The notes under the pieces were generated by a model. The model was given only the letters and a program-made list of their open reading frames with translations. It did no database searches and was not told the origin of the DNA. The position numbers and the translations under genes are program-made. From assembly GCF_018408855.1 (NCBI RefSeq), contig NZ_AP024325.1, positions 62,001 to 126,000 on the forward strand: a stretch of DNA of 64,000 nt. Reading direction: 5' to 3'. Shown piece by piece: positions 16,478-25,086 of this stretch. Position 1 is the stretch's first letter, and each line of letters starts with the position of its first letter. Origin of the DNA: Caballeronia sp. NK8. GTDB lineage: Bacteria; Pseudomonadota; Gammaproteobacteria; Burkholderiales; Burkholderiaceae.

Positions 16478-18823
16478 TCAGGGCTGCGCCTGCTGCCACT
16501 GCAAAACCGGATGCGTCGCGCCAGCAGGCATTGCCCACACGCCGCCCGCCGGAATATTCCAGTCGAGGTAATTCGACACATTGCTCATCTGCGCCGTCGA
16601 CAGCCCGTTCGAATCCGGCGGCACCGTGCCCGAGTTCGACCCGGCGGCAGTCGTGCGAATCGTCGTGTCCTTGTTCCAGTAGACGTTGTTGTGGATCGCG
16701 CCCTGGTTGTAGGCGGCGATGCCGCCTTCCGGGTCTCCCGGCGGCCCGCCGCCGCCGACCTGCCCGACCGCGAACGACTCGTTGATGACGCCCGTGCTGC
16801 CGTTGACGAACACGAGCCCGCCGCCGCCAAACCCGCCCACGCTGCCGGTCGCGTATGACTGCGTGATGAGTCCCGTGTTGAACGCGACGAGCCCGCCGGT
16901 CTCGCCGTGGTTGCCGGCGTACGTCGTGCCGGTCGCGTACGACTGCGCGATGGTCCCGTTATTGACGCCGACCAGCCCGCCCGCCGGGATCTGATAGCCG
17001 ACATCCGCCGTGCTCGACGAGCGCTCGACCGTCCCGTTGTTCACGCCGACGAGTCCGCCCGCGCCGAATCCGCCGAAGCCGTTTTGCCCGACCGCGCCCG
17101 TCGTGTTGACGTAGGTGACGAGGCCATTGTTTTGACCCGCCAGCAAGCCGAGCCCACCGGACGAGTAGCCGCCCGTGCTGGCGTTGGTGAGATTCAGATT
17201 GCGCACGATGCCGCTCGTGCCGATCACGCCGAACATGCCGAAGTAGTCGTTCACGAGATCCGACTGCGTCGCGAGTTTGTCGATGCTGTGGCCGAAGCCG
17301 TCGAACTGTCCGGTGAACGGCGCGGCCGTCGTCTGTCCGATCGGCGTGAAGTAGTTGGGATAGGCCGTCGCGCTCGCGTCGATGTCCTTGCCGAGCGCAT
17401 AGTTGCCCGCGAGGTCCTTCGACACGTTCGACAGATCGGCGAGCGTGTTCACGAGCCGGTAAGCGGTCGCCTGCGTGACGAGCCCGCTATACGGCGCGGC
17501 GGTCCATCCGCTGTTGGTGAGCACCGTGCCCGGCGCGTAGCTGCCGTTCATGTCATAGAGCGCGCTCACGATTCCGCCGCTTTTGGACCAGTCGATCGTG
17601 CCGCCGTTGGTCACGCTGCCGCCGTTGTCGACGCCGCCCGCATCCGCGCGCAACGTGAGATTGCCGTTGCCCGTGTTGCCGATGGTCGCGCCCGTGCCGA
17701 TCGTCACGTTATGCGCCGCGCCGAGTGTCAGCGACGCATTGCCGTTCCACTGGACGTTGCCCGCCACGCTCAGGTCGCCGCTGCTGGTTTCCATATCGAC
17801 CGAGGTGCCGTTGGCGAGACTGCGCGCGAACGAATCCGCGTTCGCCTGATCGACCGTGAAGGTTGGCGCGCCGAGCTTCCACGTGCGCGCCTGCACGTTC
17901 GCGCCTGCGACATCGAGCGTGGTTGCGCGCGTCTCGACCGTGCCGCCGCTGCCGTTCGCGTTGGTGGCGGCGATCGCGCCGTTCGCGTGCACCGCGCCCT
18001 GGTCGGCGACGAGCCACACGTGGCCGTCGCGCGTCGCGGTGCCGGTCGCGCGGATCGCGCTGCTGTTGCCCGCGAGCGCGTAGACGTTGCCATCGGCGGC
18101 TTGCAGGTTCGCCTGCGCCGCCTGGATCGCGCCGCCGTTCATCGCCGTGCCGCCGCTGCCCGCCTGCACGAACACTTGCTGTCCGCCCGACGCATCCTGC
18201 AGCAGCACCTGATTGCCCGTCGCGATTTCCACGGTGCCCTGCGGCGCGCTGATGCTGCCGCCGTTCACCGCCGCCGTGCGCGACACGAGGAACACGTCGC
18301 CGCCGCTCGAGCCGATCTTGCCGAGATTGATGACCATGCCGTCGCCGCCGCCCGAGAGCGTGAGCGGGCCGCCCTGCATGAACGCGTCGCCGTCGATGTT
18401 CAACGCCGACGCGACGAAGCGCCCGCCCGTCGCGACGACACCGCCGGGCCCCACGAGCACGCCCTGCGGATTGACGAGATACACGCTGCCCGTCGCGCTG
18501 AGCTGGCCGAGGATCACGGACGCTTCGCCGCCCGTCACGCGATTGAGCGTCGCGCCGGCGCCGTTGTTGAACGTGACCTGCCGTCCGCCGCCGATGGAAA
18601 AGCTGGTCCAGTCGATCACGCCGCGCGTCGACGTCTGATTGATCGTGAGCGACTGACCGCCGCCGCTGATCGCGCCGCTGCCCGCGACGAACTGGCCGCC
18701 CGCTGGCAAGGGCGGCGCGGCGTATGCAGAGCTCGCAATGAGCGATATAAACATCGCGAGCGGCCGCAGCCTCGCGCGACGATGACGAATTTGGGGAAGA
18801 AACGGACGAATGCGATCCTGCAT
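16478..18823 (-). CDS. TpsA-type exoprotein with haemagglutination-activity domain and GLUG repeats
   Basis: A 781-residue secreted protein. The start at 18823 has GAGGT five bases upstream and gives a long signal peptide ending LAMFISLIASSAYA-APP. Residues about 40-170 form the TPS (haemagg_act) domain, with GVIDWTSFSIGGGRQVTF and the hallmark NPQGVLVGPGGVVATGGRF that TpsB recognises. The middle is a Gly/Asn/Thr-rich beta-helix. Towards the C-terminus there are at least three GLUG-type repeats (GGLVGVNNGTVERSSS, GGLVGVNNGTIAQSYATG, GGLVAFNTGLITQSYATG). It is short for an FHA-like adhesin and likely stays surface-bound or is released by the TpsB at 14662. Confidence 0.88.
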   Translation of the reverse strand: MQDRIRPFLPQIRHRRARLRPLAMFISLIASSAYAAPPLPAGGQFVAGSGAISGGGQSLTINQTSTRGVIDWTSFSIGGGRQVTFNNGAGATLNRVTGGEASVILGQLSATGSVYLVNPQGVLVGPGGVVATGGRFVASALNIDGDAFMQGGPLTLSGGGDGMVINLGKIGSSGGDVFLVSRTAAVNGGSISAPQGTVEIATGNQVLLQDASGGQQVFVQAGSGGTAMNGGAIQAAQANLQAADGNVYALAGNSSAIRATGTATRDGHVWLVADQGAVHANGAIAATNANGSGGTVETRATTLDVAGANVQARTWKLGAPTFTVDQANADSFARSLANGTSVDMETSSGDLSVAGNVQWNGNASLTLGAAHNVTIGTGATIGNTGNGNLTLRADAGGVDNGGSVTNGGTIDWSKSGGIVSALYDMNGSYAPGTVLTNSGWTAAPYSGLVTQATAYRLVNTLADLSNVSKDLAGNYALGKDIDASATAYPNYFTPIGQTTAAPFTGQFDGFGHSIDKLATQSDLVNDYFGMFGVIGTSGIVRNLNLTNASTGGYSSGGLGLLAGQNNGLVTYVNTTGAVGQNGFGGFGAGGLVGVNNGTVERSSSTADVGYQIPAGGLVGVNNGTIAQSYATGTTYAGNHGETGGLVAFNTGLITQSYATGSVGGFGGGGLVFVNGSTGVINESFAVGQVGGGGPPGDPEGGIAAYNQGAIHNNVYWNKDTTIRTTAAGSNSGTVPPDSNGLSTAQMSNVSNYLDWNIPAGGVWAMPAGATHPVLQWQQAQP

Positions 18824-19113
18824 GGCTACCTCGGCTCGATGTCGATTGTTCCGGTCGTTTTCGGGGCCGCTGACGGTGTAGCCGCGCTTGTCCCGGCGCT
18901 TCAGGTCACGGCCGGGCGACGCGAACATCGACGTGCGAGCAGGCGCGCAGATGTTAGCGCCGCGCCCGATACGCCAATGTGGGGTTCCGCACATTCATGC
19001 GGCGCAAAAAAATGCGCGTGCCCGAACGCGAGACTCGTCGGGGCACGCGCGCGATGCGGCACGAAAATTGAACGTGAAGGCGATAAAGACTGAAGGTAGA
19101 TTGAAAGCGCGGG

Positions 19114-19482
19114 CTAATGCGAAGGCTTGCGCCGGCTCGTCAGCTCGACCCAGCATTCGTGATAGACGCGCTTGACGAGCGCGCTTTCGTAGTCGAGATC
19201 CTCGCCTTCGAGAATGCGCTCGATGTCGCCGCGCGAGGCGTCGGCATCGAGCGTCGTCGAGAATCGCGCGGCGAGCGCCTGCGCCGCAGCCGACAGCCGC
19301 GCGGTCTCGATCCACTCGGCCGCGCGATGATGCCGGTCGAGCCAGCGATGCGCCGCGCGCACCTGGAACGACGCATCGGGCCAGTCGCCTTCGATGTAGT
19401 ACGCGCCGAGCAATCCGCACGTGAGCCAGCACAGCAGATGCACCCGGTCATCGGGTCCGAGGGGGTAGCGCACTTGACTCAT
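19114..19482 (-). CDS. hypothetical protein, 122 residues
   Basis: Starts MSQVRYPLGPDDRVHLLCWL; an ATG 12 codons upstream is an alternative, neither has a strong ribosome binding site. The protein is rich in Trp, His and Arg and reads as a soluble helical domain (RAAHRWLDRHHRAAEWIETA; ILEGEDLDYESALVKRVYHE). No motif was recognised. It stands between TpsA and the second porin, both on the same strand but with long gaps, so it is probably monocistronic. Confidence 0.6.
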   Translation of the reverse strand: MSQVRYPLGPDDRVHLLCWLTCGLLGAYYIEGDWPDASFQVRAAHRWLDRHHRAAEWIETARLSAAAQALAARFSTTLDADASRGDIERILEGEDLDYESALVKRVYHECWVELTSRRKPSH

Positions 19483-19584
19483 GATGACGGCACCGGAATG
19501 ACTCGTCGACGATATCATGACGCGCGGCCCCCGGACATGCGGCTCGCATATGGTCCGGTGCCGCCTGCATGTCGACGCGCTGCG

Positions 19585-20730
19585 TCAGAACGCGTGCCGC
19601 AACGCCACGCGCGCGACGAACTGCTCCGAGTTCGACGACAAACCCTGCGTGCCCGGAATGAACGCCTGATCCATCACCGAATCCGTCGATTTGCCGGCGA
19701 TCTTCTGATACGCGCCCTGCACATAAACATCGGTGCGCTTGGACAGGAAATAGTCCGCCATCAGACCGGCCGAGTGGATGCGCGGCTTCACGGTGCCTGC
19801 CGTCGAGTCGTATGTTTCGATCGAATACACGTACTGCGCGCCGACGAAGAAAGCCGGCGTGAACTGGTACTTCCCGTTCACTTCGAAGTTCTGGTATCGG
19901 AGATTCTTCAGCGTGTTGCCGTCCGAGGCGAGCGGCACGCCGATATACCCGTTCGTCACCGGATCGCGATAGCTCGAATTCGTGTACGCAAAGCCCGCCG
20001 TCGCGTTGCCGAACGTGTAGTTCACGCCCGCGCCGAAAATCTGCATGCGCGACGCGATGAAACTCGCGTCGTTCGTCGCGATCGCGCCATTGGCATTGGA
20101 GCCGGTGCCGTCCGCGTGCAGGTAAGCCGCGCCCAGCAGCAGGCCGCCATTTGCATACGACGCCCCGACGCTGTATTGCCGGTTGGCCGCGAAATTCGCG
20201 TCGTTGCTGAAGCTGTACGTGCCGCCGAAGCGCAAGCCGCCGAGCGACGGACTCGCGTATTTGACCGTGTTGTTCACGCGGAACGAGTTGTCGGTGTTGT
20301 CGTTGTCGAACGGATGCGCGAAGAGATAGCCTGCCCAGTTGCCGTTGGCCGTCGGCGCCGCGAGATAGTCGACCACGGAGTCGTACTGGCGGCCGAGCGT
20401 CACCGAGCCGAAACGGTCATTGTTCACGCCCACATACGCTTGACGACCGAACATGCGCCCGCCCTGGCCGGCCGCGCCGTTGCTGAGGTTCACACCGCTT
20501 TCGAGCTGGAACACGGCCTTCGTGCCGCCGCCCAGATCCTCGACGCCGCGCAGGCCCCAGCGGCTGCCCGCCGCATAGCCGCTCGTGAGTTCATAGACAT
20601 GATTCCCGCCGACGTTGCTCGTGTAGTCGATGCCTTCGTCGAGGATGCCGAACAGCGTGACGCTGCTTTGAGCATGCGCTGAAGTCGCGATGCACGCGAG
20701 TGCGGCCAGGGAGATTGCTTTGATTCTCAT
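19585..20730 (-). CDS. Gram-negative porin (OmpC-like, 16-strand)
   Basis: A second porin of 381 residues. Signal peptide MRIKAISLAALACIATSAHA, cut before QSSVTLFGILDEGI; then WGLRGVEDLGGGTKAVFQLE, GRQAYVGV and TLGRQYDSVVDYL, and a C-terminal Phe (VALRHAF). Same family as the porin at 10782 but clearly diverged in the loops, so not a recent duplicate. It is divergent from the aldehyde dehydrogenase operon at 21008 with 277 bp between, and might admit the substrate of that operon; this link is inference only. Confidence 0.92.
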   Translation of the reverse strand: MRIKAISLAALACIATSAHAQSSVTLFGILDEGIDYTSNVGGNHVYELTSGYAAGSRWGLRGVEDLGGGTKAVFQLESGVNLSNGAAGQGGRMFGRQAYVGVNNDRFGSVTLGRQYDSVVDYLAAPTANGNWAGYLFAHPFDNDNTDNSFRVNNTVKYASPSLGGLRFGGTYSFSNDANFAANRQYSVGASYANGGLLLGAAYLHADGTGSNANGAIATNDASFIASRMQIFGAGVNYTFGNATAGFAYTNSSYRDPVTNGYIGVPLASDGNTLKNLRYQNFEVNGKYQFTPAFFVGAQYVYSIETYDSTAGTVKPRIHSAGLMADYFLSKRTDVYVQGAYQKIAGKSTDSVMDQAFIPGTQGLSSNSEQFVARVALRHAF

Positions 20731-21007
20731 GAAAGTCTCAAATCTTTTACTTATTCGAAGAAGTCCGAACCATCAGTGCAGGCAGGACCGCGAGCGACGG
20801 ATTGTGCGTGAGGAAAGCGGCACTGAAAATGGATTTAGTCGAACAGCGAGCGTGATTTTTTCGCATGTTCTTCCAGAAAATTCTTCGCTTGTCGTTGCGG
20901 CGCGAGGCGCGGAAGAATGAGCCGCAAATGCGTTGACTTGTCGCAGCGGTTGCCCGGAATCGCGGCTGCCGTGCGACCCGACGCCTAGCGAAAGGAACCC
21001 GCCAGAC

Positions 21008-22432
21008 ATGAAGTTAGAACGGAATTTTGTGAACGGACGTTTCATCGAGCCCGTAAGCGATAACGTCACCGCCATCCTGAATCCCGCGACGGAAGAGTTG
21101 CTGGGCCACGTGCACGATGCCTCGCGCGAGCAGGCGCTCATGGCCGTCGAACAGGCCGCCGACGCGCAGCGTCTGTGGCGCGTGATGCCCGCCGCCGAGC
21201 GCGGCGCGCATATGCAGCGTCTCGCGGATGCGATCGTCGAAGCCTCCGCCGAGATCGGCGCGGCGCTCGCGATGGAATCCGGCAAGAGCCTGCAAGACGC
21301 GACCAGCGAAGCCGTCTATGCCGCACAGATCACGCGCTATCACGCGGAGTGGGCGCGCCGTATCGAAGGCGAAGTCATTCCGAGCGATACGCCGAACGAA
21401 AACCTCGTGCTGCATCGCGAGCCGATCGGTGTGGTCGCGTGCCTGATCCCGTTCAATTTCCCCATCTACACGCTGATGCGCAAGGTCGCGCCGGCGCTGA
21501 TCGCGGGCAATACGGTGGTAGTGCGTCCGAGCAACAACACGCCGCTGTCGGCTTTCGAACTGGCGCGCGCCGTCGAGCGCGCGGCGCTGCCCGCGGGCGT
21601 CGTCAATATTCTCGCGATGGATCACGCGACGGCGGAAGCCGTCTGCACGCATCCGAAGGTCGGCATGATCACGTTGACGGGCAGCGTCAACGCGGGCCGC
21701 AAGGTGCTCGAATACTGCAAGGCGAATATCGCGAAGCCTTCGCTCGAACTGGGCGGCAAGACGCCCGCGATCATCGAGCCGGACGCCGATCTGCACAAGG
21801 CCGCACGCGAACTCGTCGCCTCGAAGCTCACGCACAGCGGCCAGCTTTGCACGGCGATCGAGCGTGTCTACGTGCACGAGAGTATCCATGATGAATTCGT
21901 CGGCCTGCTGCGCGAGCAGATGAAGGCCAGGCAAATCGGCGATCGCTACGAGGACCCGAGCAACATGGGCCCGCTCGTGAACAACGCGTCGCGCGACGGC
22001 ATTCACGCGATGGTCCGCCGCGCGATCGAAGCGGGCGCGACGCTCGAAACCGGCGGCGAAGTGCCGCAACGCAAGGGGTTCTTCTATCCGCCGACGCTGC
22101 TTTCGAATTGCCGCCAGGACATGGAGATCGTGCAGGAAGAGACCTTCGGCCCCGTGCTCGCGGTGCTGAAGTACGCGACCATCGACGAAGCGCTCGCGAT
22201 GGCCAACGATCACCAGTTCGGTCTGTCGTCGGTGCTTTACACCGAAAACTATCGCACGGCAATGAAGGTCGCCAACGCGATCGAAGCGGGCGAGCTCTAC
22301 ATCAACCGCACGCCCGCCGACCCGTATCAGGGTTTCCATGCCGGCTGGAAGCGCTCCGGCATCGGCGGCGACGACGGCAAGCACGGCATGCTCGAATTCA
22401 CGCAGACGCGTCTCGTCGTCATGAAGTACTGA
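21008..22432 (+). CDS. NAD(P)-dependent aldehyde dehydrogenase, AldA-like
   Basis: A 474-residue aldehyde dehydrogenase. PFNFPIYTLMRKVAPALIAG is the cofactor-binding Rossmann entrance, LELGGKTPAI contains the general-base Glu and SGQLCTAIERVYV the catalytic Cys281. The C-terminus GFHAGWKRSGIGGDDGKHG closely recalls E. coli lactaldehyde/glycolaldehyde dehydrogenase AldA, so small hydroxyaldehydes are plausible substrates. AAAGGA lies upstream of the chosen ATG. It leads a co-directional set (MFS, enolase-superfamily enzyme, GMC oxidoreductase). A GC-rich hairpin without a T tract (22438-22455) sits just after its stop and may modulate transcription or mRNA stability. Confidence 0.9.
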   Translation: MKLERNFVNGRFIEPVSDNVTAILNPATEELLGHVHDASREQALMAVEQAADAQRLWRVMPAAERGAHMQRLADAIVEASAEIGAALAMESGKSLQDATSEAVYAAQITRYHAEWARRIEGEVIPSDTPNENLVLHREPIGVVACLIPFNFPIYTLMRKVAPALIAGNTVVVRPSNNTPLSAFELARAVERAALPAGVVNILAMDHATAEAVCTHPKVGMITLTGSVNAGRKVLEYCKANIAKPSLELGGKTPAIIEPDADLHKAARELVASKLTHSGQLCTAIERVYVHESIHDEFVGLLREQMKARQIGDRYEDPSNMGPLVNNASRDGIHAMVRRAIEAGATLETGGEVPQRKGFFYPPTLLSNCRQDMEIVQEETFGPVLAVLKYATIDEALAMANDHQFGLSSVLYTENYRTAMKVANAIEAGELYINRTPADPYQGFHAGWKRSGIGGDDGKHGMLEFTQTRLVVMKY

Positions 22433-22543
22433 TTCTCGCGGCCGCTGCCGGCCGCATCAATTCCTAACTCAACAAAAACATATTGAAGGCCAGCCGCGCG
22501 GCATCCGCATGTCGCGCGCCGCTGCCCTTTGAGGAGCACTCCT

Positions 22544-23845
22544 GTGTCAACGAATTCCGCTCAATCCAGTGAAAGCGTCGTCGCGCCGCGCGAAGGCACG
22601 CGCGCCGACCGCTATCTGCAACTCGCGCTGCTCGTGATCGCCGCTGGCGCCATCTATCCGATTCTGTATCTGCGGCAGGTCTATCAGCCGACGATGCTCG
22701 AAGTCTTCCACATCAGCGAAGCGCAACTCGGCTATTTGTATTCCGCGCTCGGCACGATCTTTCTCGTCTGCTATTTGCCGAGCGGCTGGCTCGCGGACCG
22801 CGTCGCGCCGCGCGTGCTCATCAGCTTTTCGCTGATCGCGACGGGCGCGCTTGGGCTCTGGTATTCGACTGCGCCATCGTTCGGCTCGCTGATCGTGATC
22901 TTCGGATGCTGGGGGCTGACGACCGGCCTGACGTTCTGGGCCGCGATCATCAAGCGCGTGCAGATGATCGCCGCCGCCGACGAGCAAGGCCGCTTCTTCG
23001 GCTTTCTCGATGGCGGCCGCGGCCTGATCGAAGCGCTGCTCGCGACCATCGCGATCAGCCTGTTCGCATGGGCCACGCAGACGCACGCCGAATCGACGGG
23101 GGCGGGCTTCCGGCTCGTCGTATACATGTACGCGTTCCTGTGCATCGGGCTCGGCGTGGTGCTCGGTCTCGTGCGCGATCCGCAAGGCGCGCAGCCGGCG
23201 CGGGCCGCGCGCGAAAAGCGCAACGTGCTGCGCGATCTCGCGGTGCTGCTGAAGAACCCGCAACTGTGGCTGCTCTCGGCCATCGTGTTCTGCGGCTATC
23301 AGGTGTTCTGGGCGACCTACAGCTTCTCCGCGTATCTGCATGAGAAGGAAATTGGCTTGTCGGTGGTCGCGGCGGGTTTCATCACCACCGCCAAACTGTG
23401 GATGCGCCCGATCGGCGGCATCGGCGGGGGCTTTCTCGGCGACCGTTTCTCGAAGACCTCCGTGCTCGTGTTCGCGCTGTTCGCTGCCGCCGCTGCGCTG
23501 CTCGTGCTGATGGCCGCGCCTTCGATCGGCAGTCACGCGCTCATCGCGGTGGTCGTGCTGTTCATCGGCGTGATGACGTACGCGATTCGCGGCCTCTACT
23601 GGTCGTTGCTCGATCAGTGCAAGGTGCCCGCCGAAATCATGGGTCTCGCGATCGGCCTCGTCTCGGTGATCGGCTACTCGCCCGATGCGGTGCTGCCGCT
23701 CATCAACGGCTATCTCACGCAGAACTATCCCGGCGCGCATGGCTATCAGCTCTATTTCGGCTATATCGCGTTCATGTCCGCGCTGGGCGGCGTGGCCGCG
23801 CTTTTCTTCAAACATCGACTGAACAAACTGGGAGCGCAACAATGA
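22544..23845 (+). CDS. MFS transporter
   Basis: A 433-residue major facilitator protein starting at a GTG with GAGGAG seven bases upstream. The helix 2/3 motif is GWLADRVAPRVLISF and the corresponding one in the second half GGFLGDRFSKTSVLVF. About twelve hydrophobic segments are visible, for example LQLALLVIAAGAIYPILYL and ALIAVVVLFIGVMTYAIRGL. It resembles organic-anion or sugar-acid porters more than drug exporters. It overlaps the next gene by ATGA, indicating translational coupling to the enolase-superfamily enzyme, whose substrate it probably imports. Confidence 0.87.
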   Translation: MSTNSAQSSESVVAPREGTRADRYLQLALLVIAAGAIYPILYLRQVYQPTMLEVFHISEAQLGYLYSALGTIFLVCYLPSGWLADRVAPRVLISFSLIATGALGLWYSTAPSFGSLIVIFGCWGLTTGLTFWAAIIKRVQMIAAADEQGRFFGFLDGGRGLIEALLATIAISLFAWATQTHAESTGAGFRLVVYMYAFLCIGLGVVLGLVRDPQGAQPARAAREKRNVLRDLAVLLKNPQLWLLSAIVFCGYQVFWATYSFSAYLHEKEIGLSVVAAGFITTAKLWMRPIGGIGGGFLGDRFSKTSVLVFALFAAAAALLVLMAAPSIGSHALIAVVVLFIGVMTYAIRGLYWSLLDQCKVPAEIMGLAIGLVSVIGYSPDAVLPLINGYLTQNYPGAHGYQLYFGYIAFMSALGGVAALFFKHRLNKLGAQQ

Positions 23846-25059
23846 AGATCGCCGCGCTGGAAACGCATATCGTCGCGGTGCCGCCGCCGCACATCGGCGG
23901 GATGTACTGGATTTTCGTCAAGCTGCGCACCGCGTGCGGCATCGAGGGCGTCGGCGAGATCTATTCCGCGACGTTCCATCCGAAAGCGATGGCGCCGATC
24001 ATCGAAGACGTGTTCGAGCGCTATCTGCTCGGCCACGATCCGCATCACGTCGAGCGCTTCTATCGCGAGGCGTATTCGAGCGGCTTCACGCAACGCCCCG
24101 ATCTCACCATGATGGGCGTCGTCAGCGGCCTGGAAATGGCGTGCTGGGACATCATCGGTAAGGCGGCGGGCAAGCCGGTGTACGAGCTGCTCGGCGGCCG
24201 CGTGCACGAGCGTCTGCGTTCGTACACCTATCTCTATCCGAAGAACGCGCGCGGCGAATACGACTACGACGATCCCGATCTCGCCGCCGAATGCGCCGCG
24301 CACAACGTCGCGCTCGGTTTCACGGCCGTGAAGTTCGATCCGGCAGGTCCGTACACCGCGTATTCCGGCCATCAGATTTCGCTCGAAGTGATGGACCGTT
24401 GCGAAACGTTCTGCCGCAAGGTGCGCGAGGCCGTCGGCAGCAAGGCCGATCTGCTGTTCGGCACGCACGGCCAGATGGTGCCGTCATCGGCGATCCGTCT
24501 CGCGCAGCGCCTCGAAAAGTTCGATCCGCTGTGGTTCGAGGAGCCGGTGCCGCCGGGACAGGAAAGCGCGATGGCGCAAGTCGCCGCGAAGACCAGTATT
24601 CCGATCGCGGCGGGCGAGCGCCTCACGACAAAGTACGAGTTCTTCAGGCTGCTCGAAGCACGCGCGGCGTCGATTCTGCAGTTCAACGTCGGGCGCGTGG
24701 GCGGTCTGCTCGAAGCGAAGAAGATTGCGAGTCTCGCCGAGGTGTATTACGCGCAGATCGCGCCGCATCTCTACAACGGCCCGGTCGGCGCGGCTGCGAG
24801 CATCCAGATCGCCGCGTGCACGCCGAACTTCCTGATTCAGGAAAGCATCGGCACATGGGACGGCTTTCACGCCGAGGTGCTCAAGACGAAGATCCGCTGG
24901 GAAGACGGCTACATCATTCCGTCGACGGAGCCGGGTCTGGGCGTCGAACTGAACATGGATGTCGTGCGCGCGCATACGCCGTACACGGGTGAGCGTCTGC
25001 ATCTGCAGATGGCGGCGAAGCCCGCCGACGTGAAGGATCTCGCGCCCGCGAAGGGCTGA
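23842..25059 (+). CDS. enolase-superfamily enzyme (mandelate racemase/muconate lactonizing family)
   Basis: A 405-residue protein with the N-terminal capping domain (MKIAALETHIVAVPPPHIGG) and the barrel that starts near SGLEMACWDIIGKAAGKPVY. It is most like galactonate/sugar-acid dehydratases: KFDPAGPYTAYSG, WFEEPVPPG (Glu233/234), AAGERLTT (Glu259) and IAPHLYNGPVGAA. At the place where the first metal-binding Asp normally stands (DxHG in galactonate dehydratase) it has Gly207-Thr-His209-Gly, so one canonical Mg ligand is missing. I believe related proteins share GTHGQ, which would make this a subfamily trait rather than a defect. The reaction should be dehydration or isomerisation of an acid sugar; substrate unknown. 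Confidence 0.85.
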   Translation: MKIAALETHIVAVPPPHIGGMYWIFVKLRTACGIEGVGEIYSATFHPKAMAPIIEDVFERYLLGHDPHHVERFYREAYSSGFTQRPDLTMMGVVSGLEMACWDIIGKAAGKPVYELLGGRVHERLRSYTYLYPKNARGEYDYDDPDLAAECAAHNVALGFTAVKFDPAGPYTAYSGHQISLEVMDRCETFCRKVREAVGSKADLLFGTHGQMVPSSAIRLAQRLEKFDPLWFEEPVPPGQESAMAQVAAKTSIPIAAGERLTTKYEFFRLLEARAASILQFNVGRVGGLLEAKKIASLAEVYYAQIAPHLYNGPVGAAASIQIAACTPNFLIQESIGTWDGFHAEVLKTKIRWEDGYIIPSTEPGLGVELNMDVVRAHTPYTGERLHLQMAAKPADVKDLAPAKG

Positions 25060-25086
25060 ACGCAGAACAAGGCAAGCAGGTAAAGC

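Noticed and set aside
16478..18823. GLUG repeats read as a DNA repeat or CRISPR-like array
   Set aside because: The repetition is at protein level only; no regularly spaced identical DNA repeats were seen here or elsewhere.
16907..19093. 728-codon plus-strand frame
   Set aside because: Shadow of the repeat-rich TpsA gene; no family features.
22438..22455. Hairpin after the aldehyde dehydrogenase as a terminator
   Set aside because: GC-rich stem GCGGCCG/CGGCCGC but no T tract, and the next gene of the same operon starts 89 bp later.
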